The position numbers and the translations under genes were made by a program. 5,073 nt of DNA from Desulfobulbaceae bacterium (GTDB lineage Bacteria > Desulfobacterota > Desulfobulbia > Desulfobulbales > DAOVSZ01): the NCBI GenBank assembly GCA_030627725.1, contig DAOVSZ010000235.1, forward strand, positions 1-5,073, given 5' to 3'. Below, in pieces: positions 1-5,073 of this stretch; within the stretch, counting starts at the first letter, position 1, and every line of letters begins with the position of its first letter. The notes below the pieces were generated by a model. That model searched no databases and was not told where the DNA came from. It saw nothing but the letters and a program-made list of their open reading frames with translations.

Positions 1-206
1 AGCAAATTGTCTTTGATTCGTCCATGATGATGTCATATGGTATTTCAGCCCCCCTTGTGTCGATATTGGTCCGAAAGGTCAATACAGAACCCCTGCCCGG
101 GTCTGATTTCATCATGCGACGGAATACAAAGGAATGTCAACCCAACATAACTCTCCCGCAACCGTTTTCATCTGAGAAAGAAAAGATCTACCCTGAAAGT
201 AACTAT
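1..206. other. left flank without a confidently identifiable gene
   Basis: No recognisable gene lies here. Two weak candidates were seen. On the + strand one frame is open from the window edge to a TGA at 222-224 (about 73 codons), which could be the tail of a gene entering from the left, but its translation has no family resemblance I recognise and is rich in scattered polar residues. On the - strand an ATG at 115-113 opens a frame that runs off the left edge (38 codons, preceded by an in-frame TGA at 139-137). Its translation (SVLTFRTNIDTRGAEIPYD, then IIMDE) reads more like a real protein, but no Shine-Dalgarno precedes it. If that gene is real, it is divergent from rtcB and bases 116-302 are a shared divergent control region. 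Third-position GC does not separate the two options. Confidence 0.4.
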
Positions 207-236
207 TTGACATTCAGGTTTTGATACAAATACACT
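207..236 (+). promoter_or_regulatory. probable sigma-70-type promoter for the rtcB unit
   Basis: A perfect -35 hexamer TTGACA (207-212) is followed after 18 nt by TACACT (231-236), which matches the -10 consensus TATAAT at four of six positions. Transcription would start near 243, leaving a leader of about 60 nt before the rtcB ATG. It is the best promoter-like match upstream of the gene and lies in an AT-richer stretch than the coding sequence. The assignment is by consensus only. A regulated or alternative-sigma promoter elsewhere in the flank cannot be excluded. Confidence 0.5.
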
Positions 237-263
237 GTTTGTAAGAGTTGTTGTTAAAAATTT

Positions 264-279
264 TGTGCCTCTGTGCCTC
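264..279 (+). repeat. perfect tandem repeat, 2 x 8 bp, in the rtcB leader
   Basis: TGTGCCTC occurs twice head to tail with no mismatch (264-271 and 272-279), between the presumed transcription start and the Shine-Dalgarno of rtcB. It could be an operator half-site pair, a slippage product, or a remnant of the CTCTGTG-rich low-complexity tracts sometimes seen in intergenic DNA of environmental bacteria. Two copies are too few to decide, and no function is assigned. Confidence 0.5.
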
Positions 280-290
280 ATCACTTATAA

Positions 291-297
291 AAGGAGA
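291..297 (+). promoter_or_regulatory. strong ribosome binding site of rtcB
   Basis: AAGGAGA is a near-perfect Shine-Dalgarno sequence. Its GGAG core (293-296) stands six nucleotides before the ATG at 303. This fixes the rtcB start and makes the later in-frame ATG codons (for example codons 17 and 32) unlikely. It is by far the best ribosome binding site in the window, so efficient translation of RtcB relative to the downstream genes is expected. Confidence 0.8.
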
Positions 298-302
298 CCT
301 TC

Positions 303-1682
303 ATGAAATCCCGGGAACTGGCCCAGCTTGGGATCCCAAGGGGCAGGATAATGAAGATCGCTTCCCGGGCGGTGAAGGCTGCCGGCCGGTCAAGGATGGA
401 GAAAAGAGAGATTCGGGCCGGGGTGCGGGCCGTTATCGACAGGGCGGAGCAATACCTTGATCATCCTGTGTGGGCCGATCTTGCCGATGCCCTGCATCAT
501 CTTACGGAAAGCAGGAAAACGTATCAACAGCGCGGTGCGCCTGCAAACTACCGCCAATGGGGTACAGATCATGATCCGCAGGCCATTGTCCAGATGGAAA
601 ATGCCTGCAGTCTGCCGGTATCGGTCATCGGCGCCCTGATGGCGGATGCCCATGTCGGGTATGGCCTGCCGATCGGCGGCGTGCTGGCAACGGACAACGC
701 GGTCATTCCCTATGCGGTCGGGATGGACATTGCCTGCCGGATGCATATGTCGGTGCTCGATTTGCCGGTCGGTTTTCTGGAGGACGATCAGGACAGGTTG
801 ATCAAGGCCGTGGGGCAGGAGACACGGTTCGGTGTCGGCTGCGCCTTTAAGCATAAAAAACAGCATCGAGTGATGGATCGTGACTGGTCAGCTGTTGGTA
901 GTTTTGTTGCCGGACTCAAGAACAAGGCCTGGAGCCAGCTCGGCACAAGCGGCAGCGGCAATCATTTTGTCGAGTTCGGGGTGCTTACGATTGAAAAGGG
1001 TCTTGAGCTTTCGCCCGGTGAATATCTTGCCATGATCAGTCACAGCGGCAGCAGGGGGACAGGCGCCGACATTGCGCGCTATTACAGCCGGCTTGCGATG
1101 GATCTCCATCCGGAACTGCCCAAGGAACTGACCCATCTGGCCTGGCTTGATCTTGACAGTATGGAGGGGCATGAGTACTGGCAGGCCATGGAGCTGATGG
1201 GAGAGTATGCCGCTGCCAATCACGAGCTTATTCACCGGGCCATCCTGAACAACCTTGGTGTCCCTGCCATCCTGGAGCTTGAGAATCACCATAACTTTGC
1301 CTGGAAGGAAAAGCACAATGACAAAGATGTCATTGTGCATCGGAAAGGGGCCACTCCGGCAGGCAGGGACGATTTTGGGATCATCCCCGGATCAATGGCG
1401 ACACCGGGGTTTATTGTTCGCGGAAAGGCAAATCCGGCGTCGCTTAACTCAGCCTCGCACGGTGCGGGAAGACGGCTCAGCCGGAAGGCGACAAAGAAGA
1501 AGTACAGATGGCGTGATGTGGAAGAGATTCTTGCAAGAAAAAAGATCCACCTCATCTCATCAGGCCTTGACGAGGCGCCCATGGCCTATAAGGACATAGA
1601 AGAGGTCATGGCGGCCCAGGCAGACCTTGTGGAGATCCTGGCCAGGTTTGATCCGAAACTTGTCAAGATGTCGAGGGGCTGA
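303..1682 (+). CDS. rtcB: RtcB family RNA-splicing ligase (3'-phosphate/5'-OH RNA ligase)
   Basis: RtcB ligases use GTP and Mn2+ to join RNA 3'-phosphate or 2',3'-cyclic-phosphate ends to 5'-OH ends through a guanylated histidine, acting in cytoplasmic RNA repair or tRNA splicing. The 459-residue protein lies between the E. coli (about 408) and Pyrococcus (about 481) enzymes in length. Visible family motifs are DAHVG (D115, H117), VGMDIAC with metal ligands D142 and C145, GSGNHF (N220, H221), HSGSRG (H247), NHHNFAW (H330), HRKGAT (346-351), GIIPGSM and SHGAGR, whose H386 is the expected GMP-accepting residue. The C-terminal DEAPMAYKDIEEVMAAQADLV block is also typical. All expected metal and nucleotide ligands are present, so the enzyme should be active. 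The usual DIGCGM is DIACRM here. The N-terminal ~100 residues are longer than in E. coli. No archease or RtcA gene is adjacent. It is first in a probable three-gene unit, and the start is set by the strong Shine-Dalgarno at 291-297. Confidence 0.95.
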   Translation: MKSRELAQLGIPRGRIMKIASRAVKAAGRSRMEKREIRAGVRAVIDRAEQYLDHPVWADLADALHHLTESRKTYQQRGAPANYRQWGTDHDPQAIVQMENACSLPVSVIGALMADAHVGYGLPIGGVLATDNAVIPYAVGMDIACRMHMSVLDLPVGFLEDDQDRLIKAVGQETRFGVGCAFKHKKQHRVMDRDWSAVGSFVAGLKNKAWSQLGTSGSGNHFVEFGVLTIEKGLELSPGEYLAMISHSGSRGTGADIARYYSRLAMDLHPELPKELTHLAWLDLDSMEGHEYWQAMELMGEYAAANHELIHRAILNNLGVPAILELENHHNFAWKEKHNDKDVIVHRKGATPAGRDDFGIIPGSMATPGFIVRGKANPASLNSASHGAGRRLSRKATKKKYRWRDVEEILARKKIHLISSGLDEAPMAYKDIEEVMAAQADLVEILARFDPKLVKMSRG

Positions 1683-1730
1683 TTTATTACGAATATAGAA
1701 CAAGGAATATCGAAGATCGAACGTATCAAC

Positions 1731-2501
1731 TTGAAAACAGACGGCCATGTCCATACCCGGCTCTGTCATCACGCATCCGGTGAGATGGAAGACTACGTGC
1801 TGGCAGCGATTGCTCTCAAGCTGGAAAGGATAATCTTTCTGGAGCACCTTGAGATGGGGATCAATTATTTTGAATCGACCTGGCTTACGCAAGATGATTT
1901 TTCTTATTACTTCAAGGAAGGCAGGCGGCTGCAGGAAAAGTACTCTGGTACTCTTGAGATTGGGTTAGGAGTGGAAGTCGGCTTCAACCCTGACCGGATC
2001 CGGCAACTGCAATCATTTCTTGATCGATATCACTGGGACAGAGTCGGGATTTCCTATCATTTTCTGGACGTCCATGGCGAGCACCTGAACCTGTTGAGCA
2101 GAAAGAAGCATAATATTGCGGCCTATGACGGTGTAGGCGTCGAAAGAATACTGGATGCTTATTTTTCGGGTCTTCGTGTTGCCGTTGAAGAACTCCCCGG
2201 AGACGTCCTCTGTCACCTTGATGCCGTTCTCAGATATCATCCTGATGCCAAGGATTTCGATTTTTTCACCCCGGCCTGTGATCTTCTCGATCGCATAGCG
2301 GAAAAAGGGATGTCGCTCGAAGTAAATACCTCGGGATATCCGATCCGGGACCAGCCCTTTCCGTCAATCGATATACTGAAAGCGGCGGCGGGACGAAACA
2401 TCACGCTTGTGGCCGGATCAGATGCCCACAGGCCGGCAGATGTCGGCAGATATTTCGACCGCCTGTCCGTGATTGTCAAAGAAATTCAGAAAATCAGATA
2501 A
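1731..2501 (+). CDS. PHP-domain metal-dependent phosphoesterase, histidinol-phosphatase (HisK/HisJ)-like
   Basis: The 256-residue product is a single PHP domain, a TIM-barrel-like fold that holds a multinuclear metal centre and hydrolyses phosphoesters. Ligand motifs appear in order: HVH (H6, H8), EH (E38, H39, where many members have DH), GVEVG (E82), SYH (H110), CHLD (H162, D164), EVN (E197) and SDAH (D231, H233). The N-terminal pattern with CHHASGEMEDYVLAA resembles the histidinol-phosphate phosphatase branch, but no histidine-biosynthesis gene is nearby, so the substrate is left open. The start is uncertain. No ATG or GTG exists between the rtcB stop and the HVH motif, so TTG at 1731 is taken, although no good Shine-Dalgarno precedes it (AAGGAA at 1702-1707 is 23 nt away). 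That element would suit an ATC at 1716. The frame is the same as rtcB and open from the rtcB TGA. The gene lies 48 nt after rtcB and its stop is one base from the next ATG, which fits an operon. Confidence 0.85.
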   Translation: MKTDGHVHTRLCHHASGEMEDYVLAAIALKLERIIFLEHLEMGINYFESTWLTQDDFSYYFKEGRRLQEKYSGTLEIGLGVEVGFNPDRIRQLQSFLDRYHWDRVGISYHFLDVHGEHLNLLSRKKHNIAAYDGVGVERILDAYFSGLRVAVEELPGDVLCHLDAVLRYHPDAKDFDFFTPACDLLDRIAEKGMSLEVNTSGYPIRDQPFPSIDILKAAAGRNITLVAGSDAHRPADVGRYFDRLSVIVKEIQKIR

Positions 2502-2502
2502 C

Positions 2503-3645
2503 ATGTCTCTTTTCCTTATTATATTTTTTCTCATTTACGGATCATTTCATCTGTATGCGCTCTTGAAGGCGCGGACGGCTTTCCGGATACGTGGCATAAG
2601 TCTCATCGGTGCAGCGCTTTTCGTGCTTGTGATGGTCCCGGCGCCGCTCCTGGTCCGGATATCAGAAAGAAAGGGGTACGAGACCCTTGCAGGTATCATT
2701 GCAGGTGTCGGGTATACCTGGATGGGGTGGCTGTTTCTTTTGGTCTCAACTCTTGTTTTTTTAGATCTTGTCCGTCTGCTCATCATTACCGCCAATTTTC
2801 TTATTTCAAGACAGCGTCACGTTCGCCTTCCTGCAAGGGAGGCATTTGTTATCGCCCTTGCCTTGGCCTCTGCGGCCGCAGGATACGGCTGGTTTGAGGC
2901 CCGTGATATCAGGACCAGGAAGATAGTGATTGAGACGGAAAAACTCCCTCCCGACCTCCCGCAGTTTAAAATTGCCCTGATATCGGACGTGCACTTAGGG
3001 CTTCAGGTGCGTGAAAAGCAGCTGGCAAGGATCCTTCTTGCAGTGAAAGAGGCGGAACCGGACCTCCTCGTCTCGGCCGGCGATCTTGTCGATGGTCAAA
3101 TTGATGGATTAAGTGGTCTGTCCGGCCTTTTTCAGAAGATAAACCCGCCGTTCGGCAAGTATGCCGTGACCGGGAACCATGAGTATTATGCAGGGATATC
3201 AGAGTCGCTTGACTTTATGAAGAAGGCAGGCTTTACGGTCCTGCGTGGCGAGACGGTCTCTATAGGCAGGGTGATTTCTCTTTCCGGCGTGGATGATTCA
3301 ACCGCGGAGCGGTTCGGGAATGGAAGGTACGTTTCGGAAAAAGAACTTCTGTCCCGGATGACGGACGAGAAATTCTCCGTGCTTCTCAAACACAAGCCGG
3401 TGGTCACCACAGACAACTCAAAGCATTTCGATCTGCAGCTGTCAGGTCATACCCACAACGGTCAGCTTTTCCCGTTTGTGCTGCTCACCAGCCTCAAATT
3501 TCCTTTTGCAACAGGGAAGCTGCACCGGCTTCCCCAAGGCCTGCTCTATGTCAGCCCCGGCGCCGGGACCTGGGGGCCGCCCATGCGTTTTTTCGCCCCT
3601 CCCGAGGTGACGGTCATTGAGCTTGTTCGGAAAATGGGTGACTAA
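2503..3645 (+). CDS. membrane-anchored calcineurin-like metallophosphoesterase (YkuE/YaeI-like)
   Basis: The 380-residue protein has an N-terminal membrane region and a C-terminal metallophosphoesterase domain (about 150-375). Hydrophobic segments lie near 2-21, 31-51, 62-87 (running on to about 101) and 113-131. The dimetal site is complete: SDVH (D162, H164), GD (D194), GNHE (N225, H226), KHKP (H297) and GHTHNGQ (H316, H318). Positive charges cluster in the first and third loops (K22-R30, R103-R112), so by the positive-inside rule the catalytic domain would face the periplasm. Relatives act on cell-envelope substrates (YkuE-type) or on UDP-diacylglucosamine (LpxG-type); the substrate here cannot be read from sequence. 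The ATG at 2503 is preferred over an in-frame TTG at 2473 because it begins directly with the first membrane helix and sits one base after the PHP stop. With no clear Shine-Dalgarno, translational coupling to the PHP gene is likely. Confidence 0.9.
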   Translation: MSLFLIIFFLIYGSFHLYALLKARTAFRIRGISLIGAALFVLVMVPAPLLVRISERKGYETLAGIIAGVGYTWMGWLFLLVSTLVFLDLVRLLIITANFLISRQRHVRLPAREAFVIALALASAAAGYGWFEARDIRTRKIVIETEKLPPDLPQFKIALISDVHLGLQVREKQLARILLAVKEAEPDLLVSAGDLVDGQIDGLSGLSGLFQKINPPFGKYAVTGNHEYYAGISESLDFMKKAGFTVLRGETVSIGRVISLSGVDDSTAERFGNGRYVSEKELLSRMTDEKFSVLLKHKPVVTTDNSKHFDLQLSGHTHNGQLFPFVLLTSLKFPFATGKLHRLPQGLLYVSPGAGTWGPPMRFFAPPEVTVIELVRKMGD

Positions 3646-3677
3646 TTGGTAACAATTCAAGCCATCATACGTTGACT

Positions 3678-3706
3678 TTGAAAGCTCTTTTGTGGCAGTA
3701 TATATT
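3678..3706 (+). promoter_or_regulatory. probable sigma-70-type promoter of the response regulator gene
   Basis: TTGAAA (3678-3683), an ideal 17-nt spacer and TATATT (3701-3706) each match the -35 and -10 consensus at five of six positions. An overlapping TTGACT (3672-3677) has no properly spaced -10. Transcription should start near A3713, giving a leader of about 65 nt. No rho-independent terminator with a T-tract was found between the metallophosphoesterase stop (3645) and this promoter, so read-through from the upstream unit could add to expression. The site is the strongest promoter match in the window, although it is supported by consensus alone. Confidence 0.6.
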
Positions 3707-3723
3707 ATGTGCATATGTTTTTT

Positions 3724-3733
3724 GGTGGAGGAA
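3724..3733 (+). promoter_or_regulatory. orphan Shine-Dalgarno-like element in the response regulator leader
   Basis: GGTGGAGGAA is a strong anti-16S match but lies about 45 nt upstream of the response regulator start. No ATG, GTG or TTG stands at a normal distance after it; only a CTG (3738) does. It also lies inside an 8-codon mini-frame (ATG 3715 to TGA 3739-3741, MFFGGGTP). It may take part in leader RNA structure, act as a standby ribosome site, or be chance purine-rich sequence. No function is asserted. Confidence 0.25.
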
Positions 3734-3777
3734 CCCCCTGAATAGTTACAGAAAAAGTATGAATGGGACAGTTGATA

Positions 3778-5073
3778 ATGGCAGAAATTCTGGTTGTTGA
3801 CGATGATGATGCGCTCGGTGCAATGCTCACCGATAAACTTAGACGAATCGGTCACAAGGCAATTGCTGTCATGAGTCTCGCGGAAGGCATCGCCAAAGCC
3901 GCAGCTGACTCCTTTGACATCATTCTTCTGGACGTTCATTTGCCGGACGGCAATGGACTGGAGGCCCTGCCTCAATTTAAAAACACCCCGTCCTCTCCGG
4001 AAGTAATCGTTATAACCGGCCTGGGAAATCCGGAAGGAGCGGAGCTGGCAATAAAGAGGGGCGCCTGGGCCTACCTGGAGAAGCCGTCAATAATTCAGGA
4101 AATTTTACCGGTGCTTATCGACGCCCTTGAATATCGTGAGGGGAAAAAGAACGCGGGCAAAAAGTCCCTTGTCCTGGACAGCAGCTTTATCATCGGCAAG
4201 AGTCCTGCCATGCAATCTTGTCTCGATCAAATGAAAAAAACGGTGCGGACCAACATTTCCGTTCTGTTGACCGGGGAAACCGGGGTTGGCAAAGAACTCT
4301 TTGCCCAAACCATCCACAAGAACAGCCCACGGGCTGCCCGCAACTTTGTGGTGGTCGACTGCGCGGCCTTTCCCGAGACCCTGGTTGAAAGCATGCTGTT
4401 CGGCCACCTGAAAGGCGCTTTTACAGGCGCTGACAGCAGCCGGACCGGCCTTGTCAAGCAGGCGGACGGCGGGACTCTTTTCCTGGACGAGATTGGTGAA
4501 ATGAACCTGTCCATTCAGAAAAAATTTCTGCGAACACTCCAAGAGCACGAGTTTCGTTCCGTCGGCGATGACCACGTGCAACGCAGCAGTTTCAGGTTGA
4601 TTGCGGCAACCAACCGTGATCTGGACGCAATGGTGCGGAATGGACAGTTCCGGGCAGACCTCTTGTACCGGATCCAGGGCTTTGCTATTGAACTGCCTCC
4701 CCTGAGGAAGCGGGTTGATGATATCAAAGAGTTGACTCTCTATCATCTCAACCGGTTGAGCGAAAAATATGCTGTCCCTCAAAAAAAGTTCTGTCCTCAT
4801 TTTCTTGAGTCCTTGATGAGTTACAGTTGGCCGGGAAATGTACGGGAACTTGCGCAGTGTCTTGAAGCGGCCTTGGCAAATGCCTTTCATGAACCCATGC
4901 TGCACGCCAGGCACCTTCCTGAGCGTATCCGCATTCAAGTGACGCGGGACGCTATGAATGGAAAAGATACGCCTTTGGAAGAAGAAAATCATGTTTCCCC
5001 ATCCACCCCTCATGAGGAGTTGCCCGTATTTCGTGAATACCGGAACAACCTTCTTTCCAAAGCAGAACAGGAC
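3778..5073 (+). CDS. sigma-54-dependent response regulator, NtrC type (3' end outside window)
   Basis: This is a two-component response regulator and AAA+ enhancer-binding protein that, when phosphorylated, should drive sigma-54 RNA polymerase. The 432 visible residues contain a receiver domain (about 1-120) with acidic residues D8-D9, phospho-acceptor D52, switch T80 and K102-P103. The AAA+ domain (about 135-375) has Walker A GETGVGKE (166-173), the sigma-54 contact loop GAFTGA (213-218), Walker B LFLDE (D237, E238), sensor I N279, arginine-finger region FRADLLYRI (R292, R298) and sensor II WPGNVREL (351-358). A polar acidic linker (about 395-420) leads to FREYRNNLLSKAEQD, where the window ends, so the expected Fis-type helix-turn-helix is not seen. 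The start is ATG 3778, but ATG 3763 and TTG 3772 are in frame; a TGA at 3760-3762 blocks further extension. The ribosome site is weak (GGGA, 3765-3768). The partner kinase and target promoters are unknown. Confidence 0.95.
   Translation, partial: MAEILVVDDDDALGAMLTDKLRRIGHKAIAVMSLAEGIAKAAADSFDIILLDVHLPDGNGLEALPQFKNTPSSPEVIVITGLGNPEGAELAIKRGAWAYLEKPSIIQEILPVLIDALEYREGKKNAGKKSLVLDSSFIIGKSPAMQSCLDQMKKTVRTNISVLLTGETGVGKELFAQTIHKNSPRAARNFVVVDCAAFPETLVESMLFGHLKGAFTGADSSRTGLVKQADGGTLFLDEIGEMNLSIQKKFLRTLQEHEFRSVGDDHVQRSSFRLIAATNRDLDAMVRNGQFRADLLYRIQGFAIELPPLRKRVDDIKELTLYHLNRLSEKYAVPQKKFCPHFLESLMSYSWPGNVRELAQCLEAALANAFHEPMLHARHLPERIRIQVTRDAMNGKDTPLEEENHVSPSTPHEELPVFREYRNNLLSKAEQD

Noticed and set aside
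263..290. TTGTGC...TTATAA as a second promoter for rtcB
   Set aside because: The -35 match is poor and the transcription start would fall on the Shine-Dalgarno, leaving no usable ribosome site.
390..1340. - strand frames of 158 and 150 codons inside rtcB
   Set aside because: Both lie wholly antisense to conserved RtcB motifs and have no recognisable protein features.
1680..1682. TGA at the end of rtcB as a selenocysteine codon
   Set aside because: RtcB ends at its normal family C-terminus here, no convincing stem-loop follows, and neither family uses selenocysteine at such a position.
3644..3657. Inverted repeat AATTG...CAATT after the metallophosphoesterase stop, as a terminator
   Set aside because: The stem is only five AT-rich pairs and there is no T-tract after it; it is too weak for a rho-independent terminator.
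3693..3709. TGGCAG as a sigma-54 (-24/-12) promoter element before the response regulator
   Set aside because: The -24-like half has no GC dinucleotide at the required -12 spacing, whereas a well-spaced sigma-70 promoter overlaps the same bases.
3442..3975. - strand open frame of 177 codons spanning the phosphoesterase end, the intergenic gap and the regulator start
   Set aside because: It overlaps two well-supported genes and a good + strand promoter, and shows no domain; treated as a shadow frame.
4105..5013. Long - strand open frame (302 codons) opposite the response regulator
   Set aside because: It is antisense to a gene with every receiver and AAA+ motif in place; its translation has no recognisable domain and reflects codon bias of the + strand.

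Overview
The window carries four protein-coding genes, all on the + strand. They fall into a probable three-gene unit (an RtcB-type RNA ligase, a PHP-domain phosphoesterase and a membrane-anchored metallophosphoesterase), followed by the 5' part of a sigma-54-dependent NtrC-type response regulator that runs off the right edge. No tRNA, rRNA, CRISPR array, insertion sequence or integration signature was seen. The base composition is moderately GC-rich by eye. Together with the gene set (long-form RtcB, sigma-54 response regulator), this suggests a Gram-negative bacterium, most plausibly of the Desulfobacterota / former Deltaproteobacteria type. That placement is inference; no marker gene is present to confirm it.

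Layout. Bases 1-302 hold no gene I can name. They do contain a good sigma-70-like promoter (TTGACA, 18-nt spacer, TACACT), a perfect 8-bp tandem repeat in the presumed leader, and a strong Shine-Dalgarno just before the RtcB ATG at 303. RtcB ends at 1682. After 48 nt, in the same reading frame and with no intervening stop, the PHP gene begins, apparently at a TTG (1731). One base after its stop codon comes the ATG of the metallophosphoesterase (2503-3645). A 132-bp gap follows without a clear terminator. It contains a very good sigma-70-type promoter (TTGAAA, 17-nt spacer, TATATT) serving the response regulator that starts near 3778.

How the genes may work together. RtcB joins RNA 2',3'-cyclic-phosphate or 3'-phosphate ends to 5'-OH ends. 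The two following genes encode metal-dependent phosphoesterases, so an RNA-end or nucleotide-phosphate theme is conceivable. However, the charge pattern around the four membrane segments of the metallophosphoesterase predicts an extracytoplasmic catalytic domain, which argues against direct cooperation on RNA. The response regulator has its own promoter and is probably a separate unit; its sensor kinase is not in the window. Nothing here amounts to a clearly new system. The points most worth checking are the RtcB-PHP-phosphoesterase linkage, the odd start of the PHP gene and the unusual leader of the response regulator.
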